Positions 49,335 to 62,271 of a stretch of 64,000 nucleotides of DNA are shown piece by piece. The translations under genes were made by a program, and so were the position numbers. The notes beneath the pieces are model-generated. The model did not search any database. It saw only the letters and a program-made list of their open reading frames with translations, and had not been told where the DNA came from. This DNA is from Syngnathus acus. Its lineage: Eukaryota; Chordata; Actinopteri; Syngnathiformes; Syngnathidae. Numbering within the stretch: position 1 is the first letter of the stretch; every line of letters starts with the position of its first letter. Location of the stretch: positions 3,918,000 through 3,981,999 of the forward strand of contig NC_051098.1 of NCBI RefSeq assembly GCF_901709675.1, given 5' to 3'.

Positions 49335-50019
49335 AATGGTGCATTTATTTTTGTTTGATTTATTTAATTCCATATTTATTAATAAATGACATTACATGAC
49401 ATGTTTAATAAAATATTTCTTGGTGTATTTATTCATTTGTTTTGGCACTTTCAGTAGAAGAACGGACGTGGACGGCTCGTCCATTGTATGCCAGGCTCAT
49501 CAAAAGCCTGTCTTTTATGAGAACAACTAACCACGGAGCTACACTAGTGTGACATTTTGACAAAATATCTGGATATACATTATTCAAATTTCAATTGCCG
49601 TAAATATCGAGAATAGAAGCGAGAGCTAAACAACAGGTACCAACAATTATAGTCTAATAATTGTCTATATTTCAGTATCATAATGAAAAAAAAAAAGAAA
49701 AGACAACGTTGGACAGCACTCGAGTTTGGATTTTGGGTTGGGAGTGAGAAGAGGGATATCTGACTACGGCAAATTTCTGGAAGTAACCACTGTAATATGA
49801 CGGTGCGTTCAAAGGTAACACAAGTCTCCACCCAAAATTAAAAAAAATAAAATAAAAAAGGGGGGGGGGGCGCGCTCACGGCTTGACGACTGAATGGACT
49901 CGATACGTTCTAGTACTAATTGTAAACACAAGTCACCACAACACCTAGCTTTAACATGTAAGGCTCTCAAATTAGCTCACTATGACAAAAAAATTCAGTC
50001 AAAACTATTGTATTAAAGC
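49335..50019 (-). repeat. Higher-order repeat flank, right of the Rex3 insertion
   Basis: Reverse complement of about 4426-5015 and near copy of 56702-57385. Holds a degenerate tRNA-like head (CACTAGTGTAGCTCCGTGG on the minus strand near 49545) and an A-run/G-run. Confidence 0.75.
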
Positions 50020-50027
50020 ATACATAT

Positions 50028-50722
50028 CAGGGCCGGTTCTAGGAATGCACATAAGAGGGGGCAGTCAGAAATGTGAAGGGGGCATGTTCTTTTTTTTTTT
50101 TTTTTTTTTTACACATTTTTAACATTGTTAGTGTTTTCTTCACGGCAGTTGTTAGCTGTGTGTCCAGATCTCAACCTGGAGAAGTGGATTGCACTCTGTC
50201 AGGCCTCTACACTAAGACCTGTCCAGGTTGGGTGTCCCACCTGAAGATTAAAGCTTCTGCTGGTATTGCTCTTAGGGTCACTGAGGCACGCAAACCCCCT
50301 GACCACAATAAGGTGGCAATCTCTCAGGGGGGGGAACATATAATATGAATGTTATATTAACTATTATTTGAGTTGTCGTTAATCATTAGTTATATCACGG
50401 GTCATTACGACGAGTTTGGTGGAGTTTTTACTGCTTCTTCCAACTCCTACCGCGCTGACTGTAACTTGACACTCTCTGGCTGCGTCTTGCCTCATTTGCA
50501 TACTCACAGTGATTGGATGTTCACGGAGGGGCGCGGAGTCCTGACAGCAGGCTGTGTGAGGACACACACTGCACCGAGATGAGAGAAGAGAGGGGGCTGA
50601 TTAACGTGTGTTTCTATCAGCGGATTTTTCACTTCTAAAAGTTTGATTCAAGGGGGCAGGACATCTGTTTGAGGGGGCGTTGCCCCCTCTTGCCCCTGCG
50701 TAGAGCCTGATAGATAGTACTG
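50028..50722 (+). mobile_element. 695-bp hAT-like element (CAGGGCCGG family)
   Basis: Starts CAGGGCCGGTTCTAGG, ends GAGCCTGATAGATAGTACTG, flanked by ATACATAT (50020-50027, 50723-50730). The left block has the uninterrupted site at 4418-4425 (reverse strand). No complete transposase is visible. Confidence 0.8.
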
Positions 50723-50735
50723 ATACATATACGTA

Positions 50736-52604
50736 CCGTAATTTTCGGACTATAAGTCGCACCGGAGTATAAGTCGCACCAGCCATAAAATGCCCAAAAA
50801 AGTGAAAAAAAAACATATATAAGTCGCTCCGGAGTATAAGTCGCATTTTGGGGGGCAATTTATTCGACAAAATCCAACACCAAGAACAGTCATGAACGAG
50901 CAACAACAGGCTAAACGATAGCTATGCTAACGTGACATAAACACAAACTAAGAGCTGAGAACGGCCCTGACGTAAAATTCAGAGTTATTCAAAAAACTAT
51001 TACATAAATAACACGTTAATAAAACCATCTGCGTCACTCCAATTCATTAAATCCATCAATCGTCCTTTGTCAACAATGCGTGCGCGCCGCTGACGGCTCT
51101 TGCACTTAAAAATATTCCACAGGCCCATATAACGATATATAAATGATATATCAAATAACTATTATATAAGCAATAATGTTATCAAACCATCTGTGCACTC
51201 TTAATCATTAAATCCATCGATCAAATTCCTCGTCCTTTGTCAATATCGCCGCGCGTGCGCCCTGACGTCAGCCTCGTCGTTATTCCACAGATCTACTATA
51301 TAACTATATTGTAGCGTTAACAAAGTTCAAGGAAAGACGTGGGTTTGGTAAACGGCTCTTTATTTAACAAAACAAACTTACAGGCGTGTGGCGGCGTGGA
51401 CTTCCAGCCACGGAAGTGAAACAGAGCTCCATAGAATAAGACCGGGCGTGCGTAAAAGCCATGTCCGAGGCCCATCCACCGTCCTCGGACAGCCACCCGG
51501 CTGAGCGCCGGCCCTCGACTTCCATCCACGGAGCTGAAAGACAGCTCGGTAGAGTAGGCCCGGGCGTGCGTAAAAGCATTGTCCGAGCCCCATCCACCGT
51601 CCCTGGACAGCCACCCGGCCGAGCGCCGGCGCCCGACTTCAATCCACGAAAGTGAAAGAAAGCTGGACGAGTCGATCTTTGTCCTTTATGTAAACAACCG
51701 TCGCGCTGCTGACGCGCGACCGCGACGTCGCGCTGCTGACGTCGCGCGTCACTCGTCCAGCTTACTTTCGTGGATTGAAGTCGGGCGCCGGCGCTCGGCC
51801 GGGTGGCTGTCCAGGGACGGTGGATGGGGCTCGGACAATGCTTTTACGCACGCCCGGGCCTACTCTACCGAGCTGTCTTTCAGCTCCGTGGATGGAAGTC
51901 GAGGGCCGGCGCTCAGCCGGGTGGCTGTCCGAGGACGGTGGATGGGGCTCGGTCATGGCTTTTACGCACGCCCGGTCCTATCGTATGGAGCTCTCGTCCC
52001 CTTCCGTGGCTGGAAGTCCACGCCGCCACACGCCTGTAAGTTTGTTTTGTTAAATAAAGAGCCGTTTACCAAACCCACGTCTTTCCTTGAACTTTGTTAA
52101 CGCTACAATATAGTTATATAGTAGATCTGTGGAATAACGACGAGGCTGACGTCAGGGCGCACGCGCGGCGATGTTGACAAAGGACGAGGAATTTGATCGA
52201 TGGATTTAATGATTTAGAGTGCACAGATGGTTTGATAACATTATTGCTTATATAATAGTTATTTGATATATAATTTATATATCGTTATATGGGCCTGTGG
52301 AATATTTTTAAGTGCAAAAGCCGTCAGCGGCGCGCACGCATTGTTGACAAAGGACGATTGATGGATTTAATGAATTGGAGTGACGCAGATGGTTTCGCGC
52401 TGCTGTCGTCACTTGAAATTCAAATTACAGTAATCCCTTGCTACATTGCGGTTTGTTTATCGCGGTTTCATTTTATTTTATTTATTTCTTTATTTTTTTA
52501 AATGTTTTGAAAAAAAAAAACACATATAAGTCGCTCCTGAGTATAAGTCGCCCCCCCCACCCAAACTATGAAAAAAACCGCGACTTGTAGTCCGAAAATT
52601 ACGG
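50736..52604. mobile_element. 1.87-kb fold-back element
   Basis: Terminal inverted repeats CCGTAATTTTCGGACTATAA and its near-complement. Arms of ~650 bp (about 51020-51672 and 51751-52400) form a giant imperfect palindrome around a 78-bp GC-rich loop. Each arm has about 2.5 copies of a ~118-bp subrepeat (CGGGCGTGCGTAAAAGC; CAGCCACCCGGC). Inserted at TA, or GTAC, in the sequence ATACGTACACGTACG, which is uninterrupted in sister units (58081-58100, 62965-62985). The ORFs inside are palindrome artefacts. Confidence 0.88.
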
Positions 52605-52606
52605 TA

Positions 52607-53830
52607 CACGTACGATTACCTCATTGAGGGGAAAACATGAAGTTAAAAGAACACACTGGACATCGCCCGGTGTTTGAACCCAGGGAGGGTTTGAGAAGAG
52701 ACGGATACTGCAGTGGAATTGTAATTTGACGAGGCAACCACTGAGCTGAGTGTATAGTGGGTTTTTATTCAAGTTTGATTCTTTGTTGCGAGCCATTTCG
52801 CTCCCCCCCCCCCCAAAGATTAATACACCAGTGCAAATGCATAAAGAGGAAATTGGGTATTATCAAAGTTTAATTCTTTGTTGCATGCTGAAAATTAAGT
52901 TAAAAAACACACTGGACATCACCCGTGGTTCGAACCCGGGTAGGGTTTGAGAAGAGACGAATTCTGCAGTAGAATTGTAACTTGATGAAGTAACCACTGA
53001 GCTACACCAGTGCGAAAGAGTTAAGTGGAAATGGGTTATTATTCAAGTTTAGTCCTTTGTTGCATGAAAAAATAAAGTTAAAAAACACACTAGACATCGC
53101 TCGTAGTTCGAGCCCAGATAGGGTTTGAGAAGAGACGAATCCTGCAGCAGAATTGTTTAGCATTTAGCTCCCCAAATAAAATGAATACACCAGTGCAAAT
53201 GCATAAAGAGGAAGTTGGGTATTATTAAAGTTGAATTATTTGTTGCATGCTGAAAATAAAGTTAAAAAACACACTGGACATCACCCGCGGTTCGAGCCCA
53301 GGTAGGGTTTGAGAAGAAACGAATTCTGTTGTAGAATTGCAACTTGATGAAGTAACCACTGAGCTACACCAGTGCAAAAGAATCAAGTGGAAATGGGTTA
53401 TTATTCAAGTTTAGTTTTTTGTTGCATGCTGAAAAAATAAAGTTAAAAAACACAAGACATCGCTCGTAGTTCGATCCCAGATAGGGTTTGCGAAGAGACG
53501 AATCCTGCAGCAGAATTGTAATTTGACGAAGTAACCACTGAGCTACACCAATGGAAATGCAGCAAATGAAAATGGGTTATTATTCAAATTTAGGTATTTG
53601 GAGCATCCCCCCCCCAAAAAAGTTAAAAAACACACTGGACATTGCCCATGGTTCGATCCAGGGTAGGGTTTGAGAAGAGACGAATTCTGCAGTAGAATTG
53701 TAATTTGATGAAGTAACAACTGAGCTACACCAGTGCAAATGCATTTGATGGAAATGAGGTATTATTTAAGTTCAGTTTGTTGTTGCATGCCATTTACCCC
53801 CCCATAAAATAAAGAAACAACAACAACGGG
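52607..53830 (-). repeat. Tandem array of tRNA-like units (array 3)
   Basis: Reverse-oriented copies of the array family. On the minus strand A-boxes (TAGCTCAGTGG, or TAGCTCAGTTG) lie near 53005, 53365, 53545 and 53725, and opening CACTGG / closing CCAGTG pairs flank most units. Confidence 0.8.
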
Positions 53831-54244
53831 ACTGCCGATTAGTGTACTCAGCTACTACGAGATTTGACCACTCATACATAAGAGGTCTGCCACTTATAAC
53901 AACACTAGAGGTCACCACCCATATTTACAGCTTTTATTGATTGCTTTGACCTGTTTGAAGAAACTGGGAACCTCTCAGTCTTCATCATCACCATTTCAAC
54001 AGAGCAGAAGACACCTCATGCAAATGTGTTAACCAATTCTCATCAGATTGACACTTTTCCCGCCCTTTTACAAAACAGTTCATACAGATGTCATTCAAGA
54101 AGTCCGAACTCTATTGTTTTAGCTGTGCTTACAGAACAGAAACCAGATGCTCCGAGCTCAGAAACACCCTGATCAGCATGCAATCATGAAAAGCACCTGT
54201 CTGACACCTCTTCACAAAATATTTAAATTTGAAATCAGTCTTCT
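53831..54244 (-). repeat. Shared flank between array 3 and Rex3
   Basis: Near copy of 59886-60323 and reverse complement of 12849-13265. No gene seen. Confidence 0.7.
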
Positions 54245-55939
54245 GCCCCTCCGTGAGTCGTCACCTTATCGTGGTGGAGGGGTTTGCGTGCCGCTATGAT
54301 CCTAGGAGCCATGTTGTCTGGGGCTTCACACCCCTGGTCGGGTCACCCATGGCAAACGGGTCCTAGGTGAGGGGTCAGACAAAGCACGGCTCACACTAGC
54401 CCCTTATGATGAATAAAACAAATGGATTTCGTTTTCCCTCGCCCAGACGCGGGTCACCGGGGCCCCCCTCTGGAGCCAGGCCTGGAGGCGGGGCTCGAAG
54501 GAGAGCGTCTGGTGGCCGGGCCTTCGCCCATGGGGCCCGGCCGGGCCCAGCCCGAAAAGGAAACGTGGGTCCCCCTTCCCATGGGCTCACCACCTGTGGG
54601 AGGGGCCAAAGGGGTCGGGTGCAGTGTAAGCTGGGCGGCGGCCAAAGGCAGGGACCTTGGCGGTCTGATCCCCGGCTACAGAAGCTGGCTCTTGGGACAT
54701 GGAATGTCACCGCTCTGGCTGGAAAGGAACCCGAGCTGGTGTGCGAGGCAGAAAAGTTCCGACTAGACATAGTCGGACTTGCCTCCACGCACAGTTTGGG
54801 TTCCGGTGCAAGCCCTCTCGAGAGGGGCTGGACTCTCTTCCACTCTGGAGTTGCCCACGGTGAGAGGCGTCGAGCAGGTGTGGGTATACTTATTGCCCCC
54901 CGGCTGGGCGCCTGCACATTGGGGTTCACCCCGGTGAACGAGAGGGTAGCCTCCCTCCGCCTTCGGGTTGGGGGACGGGTCCTGACTGTTGTTTGTGTCT
55001 ATGCACCAAACGGCAGCTCAGAGTACCCACCCTTCTTGGGGTCCCTGGAGGAAGTGCTGGAGAGCGCTCCTTCTGGGGACTCCATCGTTCTACTGGGTGA
55101 CTTCAATGCTCACGTCGGCAATGACAGTGAGACCTGGAAGGGCGTGATTGGGAGGAACGGCCCCCCCCCGATCTGAACCCGAGCGGTGTTCTATTATTGG
55201 ACTTCTGTGCTCGACACGGATTTTCTATAATGAACACCGTGTTCAAACATAAGGGTGTCCATGTGTGCACTTGGCACCAGGACACCCTAGGCCGCAGTTC
55301 GATGATCGACTCTGTAGTCGTGTCATCGGATTTGCGGCCGCATGTTTTGGACACTCGGGCGAAGAGAGGGGCGGAGCTGTCAACTGATCACCACCTGGTG
55401 GTGGGTTGGCTCCGATGGTGGGGGAACATGCCCGTCCGACCTGGCAGACCCAAACGCTCTGTGAGGGTCTGCTGGGAACGTCTGGCAGAATCCCCTGTCA
55501 GGAAGAGCTTCAACTCCCACCTCCGGCAGAGCTTTTCCCACGTCCCGGGGGAGGCGGGGGACATTGAGTCCGAGTGGACCTTGTTCCGCGCCTCCATTGT
55601 TGAGGCGGCCGACCGGAGCTGTGGCCGTAAGGTCATTGGTGCCTGTCGTGGCGGCAATCCCCGAACCCGCTGGTGGACACCGGCGGTAAGGGATGCCGTC
55701 AAGCTGAAGAAGGAGGCCTATCGGGCCGTTTTGGCCTGCGGGACTCCGGAGGCAGCTGACAGGTACCGGATGGCCAAGCGGAACGCGGCTTCGGCGGTTG
55801 CTGAGGCAAAAACCCGGGCGTGGGAGGATTTTGGCGAGGCCATGGAGAATGACTTCCGGACGGCTTCGAGGAAATTCTGGTCCACCATCCGGCGTCTCAG
55901 GAGGGGGAAGCAGTGCAATGTCAACACTGTTTACAGTGG
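54245..55939 (+). pseudogene. Rex3 5' fragment, unit B
   Basis: Includes the 5' UTR (CCCCTCCGTGAGTCG onward) and the start ATG at 54406. It encodes the endonuclease through GRNGPP; then a C-run of 9 instead of 7 (near 55161) shifts the frame. The continuation at 55197-55939 is open in a different frame. It stops at TTTACAGTGG, before the RT, and is joined through 9 unmatched bases to hAT sequence. Confidence 0.88.
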
Positions 55940-55948
55940 GGGCCTCGG

Positions 55949-56418
55949 TGTGGCTGAACGTCTTCCCACACACGTAGGTCGAGCCAAATTGTCCACTCCT
56001 TTTTAACATTCGGCACTCAGTGTCCACCTTTCTTTTCTTCGGGCCACTCATTTTAATGGAATGATTCCAGGGGAAGGTTTGTGGGTGGCATTAGCGTAAA
56101 ACTGTATCTGAAAACTCAGCGCGCGAATTACGAGAATATTGACGTCACAGCCTACACTCGACATTCGGCACTGATAGATGAAATTACTACGTACTACTGA
56201 GTACGCACACACACTTGTGAGTGTGCACCGAGCTTTCTGACACGGCTCCCGGGAGTAAATGCGCGGGCGGGCGCTTCCCCATCTACTGGGGAAACATAGT
56301 AATTGCAGGGAAAATGACCCCCAAAAAATTAACAATACAATTTATTCAGGTTTGGCGGGCCGGATTAAACGGCCCCGTGGGCCGGATGTGGCCCGTGGGC
56401 CGTAGTTTGCCCATTCTG
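55949..56418 (-). mobile_element. hAT left-end fragment, unit B
   Basis: Corresponds to about 45433-45906; holds the start MSGPKKRKVDTECRM (56051) and the left tip (CAGAATGGGCAAAC, reverse). It is followed by GTATAGAT (56419-56426). The right half was replaced by Rex3 sequence. Confidence 0.8.
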
Positions 56419-56426
56419 GTATAGAT

Positions 56427-57194
56427 AGTCCAAGCTGAAATTGATTTGCATGTCTCGCACCTCTTTCTTTCAGAAATGCTAGAAAAGCATAGAATTATTA
56501 GGTGTAATAGACACCTTACAACTAATATATTGAATTTGAGTTTCCTTGATCATTTACTTTAAATGGTGAAGTAAATTCGATGGAGGACTGTAAGTGCAAA
56601 AATTGAACAAAGAAACACACCATTTACTGAATCCATTGTTTAATTAATACATGAAACATTTAAGTAATAATACATCTATTTAGTGGTGCATTTATTTTCG
56701 GAATGGTGCATTTATTTTTGTTTGATTTATTTAATTCCATATTTATTAATAAATGACATTACATGACATGTTTAATAAAATATTTCTTGGTGTATTTATT
56801 CATTTGTTTTGGCACGTTCAGTAGAAGAACGGACGTCGACGGCTCGTCCATTGTATGCCAGGCTCATCAAAAGCCTGTCTTTTATGAGAACAACTAACCA
56901 CGGAGCTACACTAGTGTGACATTTTGACAAAATATCTGAACATACATTATTCAAATTTCAATTGCCGTAAATATCGAGAATAGAAGCGAGAGCTAAACAA
57001 CAGGTACCAACAATTATAGTCTAATAATTGACTATATTTCAGTATCATAATGAAAAAAAAAAGAAAAGACAACGTTGGACTCGAGTTTGGATTTTGGGTT
57101 GGGAGTGAGAAGAGGGATATCTGACTACGGCAAATTTCTGGAAGTAACCACTGTAATATGACGGTGCGTTCAAAGGTAACACAAGTCTCCACCC

Positions 57195-57233
<39 letters not shown>

Positions 57234-57385
57234 GGGCGCGCTCACGGCTTGACGACTGAATGGACTCGATACGTTCTAGTACTAATTGTAAACACAAGTC
57301 ACCACAACACCTAGTTTTAACATGTAAGGCTCTCAAATTAGCTCACTATGACAAAAAAATTCAGTCAGAACTATTGTATTAAAGC
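56427..57385 (-). repeat. Higher-order repeat flank with Rex3-empty site
   Basis: Near copy of 45915-46171 plus 49335-50019, without the Rex3 copy: ATTTATTTTCGGAATGGTGC is continuous at 56690. Also contains a long A-run/G-run near 57200. Confidence 0.8.
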
Positions 57386-57393
57386 ATACATAT

Positions 57394-58080
57394 CAGGGCC
57401 GGTTCTAGGAATGCACATAAGAGGGGGCAGTCAGAAATGTGAAGGGGGCATGTTCTTTTTTTTTTTTTTTTACACATTTTTAACACTGTTAGTGTTTTCT
57501 TCACGGCAGTTGTTAGCTGTGTGTCCAGATCTCAACCTGGAGAAGTGGATTGCACTCTGTCAGGCCTCTACACTAAGACCTGTCCAGCTTGGGTGTCCCA
57601 CCTGAAGATTAAAGCTTCTGCTGGTATTGCTCTTAGGGTCACTGAGGCACGCAAACCCCCTGACCACAATAAGGTGGCAATCTCTCAGGGGGGGGAACAT
57701 ATAATAAGAATGTTATATTAACTATTATTTGAGTTGTCGTTAATCATTAGTTATATCACGGGTCATTACGACGAGTTTGGTGGAGTTTTTACTGATTCTT
57801 CCAACTCCTACCGCGCTGACTGTAACTTGACACTCTCTGGCTGCGTCTTGCCTCATTTGCATACTCACAGTGATTGGATGTTTACGGAGGGGCGCGGAGT
57901 CCTGACAGCAGGCTGTGTGAGGACACACACTGCACCGACATGAGAGAAGAGAGGGGGCTGATTAACGTGTGTTTCTATCAGCGGATTTTTCAATTCTAAA
58001 AGTTTGATTCGAGGGGGCAGGACATCTGTTTGAGGGGGCAACGCCTCTTGCCCCTGCGTAGAGCCTGATAGATAGTACTG
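57394..58080 (+). mobile_element. CAGGGCCGG hAT-like element, unit B copy
   Basis: Sister of 50028-50722 with the same 8-bp duplication (57386-57393, 58081-58088), so it was inherited by segmental duplication. Confidence 0.8.
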
Positions 58081-58088
58081 ATACATAT

Positions 58089-59885
58089 ACGTACACGCAC
58101 GATTACCTCAATGAGGGGAAAACATGAAGTTAAAAGAACACACTGGACATCGCCCGTGGTTTGAACCCAGGGAGGGTTTGAGAAGAGACGAATTCTGCAG
58201 AAGAATTGTAACTTGACGAAGTAACTACTGAGCTACACCAGTGCGAATGTGTAGTGTGGAAAATGGGTTTTTATTCGTCAAATTCTTTGTTGCATGCCAT
58301 TTTGCTCCCCCAAACTACTGTATTAAAGCATACATATACGTTTACCTCAATGAGGGGAAAACATGACATTAAAAAAAAAAAACACACTGGACATCGCCGG
58401 TGGTTTGAACCCGGGGTGGGTTTGAGAAGAGACGAATTCTGCAGTAGAATTGTGACTTGACGAAGTAACCACTGAGCTAAACCAGTGCAACTGACAGCTG
58501 AGGAAATTTGGCTTTTATTCGTCTGATTCTTGGTTGCATTCCATTTAGCTTCCCAAATAAAATAAAGAAACGTCAACAATGGGACTACAGATTAATGTAC
58601 TCGGCGACGACGAGATTTGACGACTCATACACACAACGGAGGGCTGGCTCTTATAGCCAACACTAGAGGTCGCCACCCATACATATGTTTACCTTAATGA
58701 GGGGAAAATAATGAAGTTAAAAGAACACACTGGACATCGCCCGTGGTTTGAACCCAGGGAGGGTTTGAGAAGAGACGGATTCTGCAGTGGAATTGTAATT
58801 TGACGAGGCAACCACTGAGCTGAGTGTATAGTGGGTTTTTATTCAAGTTTGATTCTTTGTTGCGAGGCATTTCGCTCCCCCCCCAAAAAAAATTAATACA
58901 CCAGTGCAAATGCATAAAGAGGAAATTGGGTATTATCAAAGTTTAATTCTTTGTTGCATGCTGAAAATTAAGTTAAAAAACACACTGGACATCACCCGTG
59001 GTTCGAACCCGGGTAGGGTTTGAGAAGAGACGAATTCTGCAGTAGAATTGTAACTTGATGAAGTAACCAATGAGCTACACCAGTGCGAATGAGTCAGGTG
59101 GAAATGGGTTATTATTCAAGTTTAGTTCTTTGTTGCATGAAAAAATAAAGTTAAAAAACACACTAGACATCACTCGTAGTTCGAGCCCAGATAGGGTTTG
59201 AGAAGAGACGAATCCTGCAGCAGAATTGTTTAGCATTAAGCTCCCCAAATAAAATGAATACACCAGTGCAAATGCATAAAGAGGACGTTGGGTATTATTA
59301 AAGTTGAATTATTTGTTGCATGCTGAAAATAAAGTTAAAAAACACACTGGACATCACCCAAGGTTCGAGCCCAGGTAGGGTTTGAGAAGAGACGAATTCT
59401 GTTGTAGAATTGCAACTTGATGAAGTAACCACTGAGCTACACCAGTGCGAAAGAAACAAGTGGAAATGGGTTATTATTCAAGTTTAGTTTTTTGTTGCAT
59501 GCTGAAAAAATAAAGTTAAAAAACACACAAGACATAGCTCGTAGTTCGATCCCAGATAGGGTTTGCGAAGAGACGAATCCTGCAGCAGAATTGTAATTTG
59601 ACGAAGTAACCACTGAGCTACACCAATGGAAATGCAGCAAATGAAAATGGGTTATTATTCAAATTTAGGTATTTGGAGCATCCCCCCCCCCCAAAAAAAG
59701 TTAAAAAACACACTGGACATTGCCCACGGTTCGATCCAGGGTAGGGTTTGAGAAGAGACGAATTCTGCAGTAGAATTGTAATTTGATGAAGTAACAACTG
59801 AGCTACACCAGTGCAAATGCATTTGATGGAAATGAGGTATTATTTAAGTTCAGTTTGTTGTTGCATGCCATTTACCCCCCCATAA
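58089..59885 (-). repeat. Tandem array of tRNA-like units (array 4)
   Basis: Reverse-oriented array matching array 3 with additional units at its left (58140-58700). A-boxes on the minus strand lie near 58230, 58477, 58820, 59075, 59430, 59610 and 59800. Several units retain CACTGG/CCAGTG ends. Confidence 0.8.
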
Positions 59886-60323
59886 AATAAAGAAACAACA
59901 ACAACGGGACTGCCGATTAGTGTACTCAGCTACTACGAGATTTGACCACTCATACATAAGAGGTCTGCCACTTATAACAACACTAGAGGTCACCACCCAT
60001 ATTTACAGCTTTTATTGATTGCTTTGACCTGTTTGAAGAAACTGGGAACCTCTCAGTCTTCATCATCACCATTTCAACAGAGCAGAAGACACCTCATGCA
60101 AATGTGTTAACCAATTCTCATTAGATTGACACTTTTCCCGCCCTTTTGCAAAACAGTTCATACAGATGTCATTCAAGAAGTCCGAACTCTATTGTTTTAG
60201 CTGTGCTTACAGAACAGAAACCATATGCTCCGAGCTCAGAAACACCCTGATCAGCATGCAATCATGAAAAGCACCTGTCTGACACCTCTTCACAAAATAT
60301 TTAAATTTGCAATCAGTCTTCTG

Positions 60324-62008
60324 CCCCTCCGTGAGTCGTCACCTTATCGTGGTGGAGGGGTTTGCGTGCCGCTATGATCCTAGGAGCCATGTTGTCTGGG
60401 GCTTCACACCCCTGGTAGGGTCACCCATGGCAAACGGGTCCTAGGTGAGGGGTCAGACAAAGCACGGCTCACACTAGCCCCTTATGATGAATAAAACAAA
60501 TGGATTTCGTTTTCCCTCGCCCAGACGCGGGTCACCGGGGCCCCCCTCTGGAGCCAGGCCTGGAGGCGGGGCTCGAAGGAGAGCGTCTGGTGGCCGGGCC
60601 TTCGCCCATGGGGCCCGGCCGGGCCCAGCCCGAAAAGGAAACGTGGGTCCCCCTTCCCATGGGCTCACCACCTGTGGGAGGGGCCAAAGGGTCGGGTGCA
60701 GTGTAAGCTGGGCGGCGGCCAAAGGCAGGGACCTTGGCGGTCTGATCCCCGGCTACAGAAGCTGGCTCTTGGGACATGGAATGTCACCGCTCTGGCTGGA
60801 AAGGAGCCCGAGCTGGTGTGCGAGGCAGAAAAGTTCCGACTAGACATAGTCGGACTTGCCTCCACGCACAGTTTGGGTTCCGGTGCAAGCCCTCTCGAGA
60901 GGGGCTGGACTCTCTTCCACTCTGGAGTTGCCCACGGTGAGAGGCGTCGAGCAGGTGTGGGTATAGTTATTGCCCCCCGGCTGGGCGCCTGCACATTGGG
61001 GTTCACCCCGGTGAACGAGTGGGTAGCCTCCCTCCGCCTTCGGGTTGGGGGACGGGTCCTGACTGTTGTTTGTGTCTATGCACCAAACGGCAGCTCAGAG
61101 TACCCACCCTTCTTGGGGTCCCTGGAGGAAGTGCTGGAGAGCGCTCCTTCTGGGGACTCCATCGTTCTACTGGGTGACTTCAATGCTCACGTGGGCAATG
61201 ACAGTGAGACCTGGAAGGGCGTGATTGGGAGGAACGGCCCCCTGAACCCGAGCGGTGTTCTATTATTGGACTTCTGTGCTCGACACGGATTTTCTATAAT
61301 GAACACCATGTTCAAACATAAGGGTGTCCATGTGTGCACTTGGCACCAGGACACCCTAGGCCGCAGTTCGATGATCGACTTTGTCGTCGTGTCATCGGAT
61401 TTGCGGCCGCATGTTTTGGACACTCGGGCGAAGAGAGGGGCGGAGCTATCAACTGATCACCACCTGGTGGTGGGTTGGCTCCGATGGTGGGGGAACATGC
61501 CCGTCCGACCTGGCAGACCCAAACGCTCTGTGAGGGTCTGCTGGGAACGTCTGGCAGAATCCCCTGTCAGGAAGAGCTTCAACTCCCACCTCCGGCAGAG
61601 CTTTTCCCACGTCCCGGGGGAGGCGGGGGACATTGAGTCCGAGTGGACCTTGTTCCGCGCCTCCATTGTTGAGGCGGCCGACCGGAGCTGTGGCCGTAAG
61701 GTCATTGGTGCCTGTCGTGGCGGCAATCCCCGAACCCGCTGGTGGACACCGGCGGTAAGGGATGCCGTCAAGCTGAAGAAGGAGGCCTATCGGGCCGTTT
61801 TGGCCTGCGGGACTCCGGAGGCAGCTGACAGGTACCGGATGGCCAAGCGGAACGCGGCTTTGGCGGTTGCTGAGGCAAAAACCCGGGCGTGGGAGGATTT
61901 TGGCGAGGCCATGGAGAATGACTTCCGGACGGCTTCGAGGAAATTCTGGTCCACCATCCGGCGTCTCAGGAGGGGGAAGCAGTGAAATGTCAACACTGTT
62001 TACAGTGG
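60324..62008 (+). pseudogene. Rex3 5' fragment, unit C
   Basis: Same extent as unit B. It is shifted by a 1-base loss near 60690 (GGGG to GGG), so the downstream frame runs 60696-61985. An in-frame loss at [10 protein letters not shown] removes PPD. A C-to-A change creates TGA at 61983-61985. It ends at the same TACAGTGG junction as unit B. Confidence 0.88.
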
Positions 62009-62017
62009 GGGCCTCGG

Positions 62018-62170
62018 TGTGGCTGAACGTCTTCCCACACACGTAGGTCGAGCCAAATTGTCCACTCCTTTTTAACATTCGGCACTCAGTGTCCACCTTT
62101 CTTTTCTTCGGGCCACTCATTTTAATGGAATGATTCCAGGGGAAGGTTTGTGGGTGGCATTAGCGTAAAA
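62018..62170 (-). mobile_element. hAT fragment, unit C, 3' deleted
   Basis: Same start as 55949 but cut after AGCGTAAAAC and joined to CACAAGTCACC, which in unit B lies at about 57293. About 1.2 kb is missing relative to unit B. Confidence 0.8.
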
Positions 62171-62271
62171 CACAAGTCACCACAACACCTAGTTTTAACA
62201 TGTAAGGCTCTCAAATTAGCTCACTATGACAAAAAAATTCAGTCAAAACTATTGTATTAAAGCATACATAT

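Noticed and set aside
51579-52100. 173-codon ORF and related ORFs in the fold-back element
   Set aside because: The same peptides appear on both strands in both arms, as expected from a palindrome of subrepeats; no family features.
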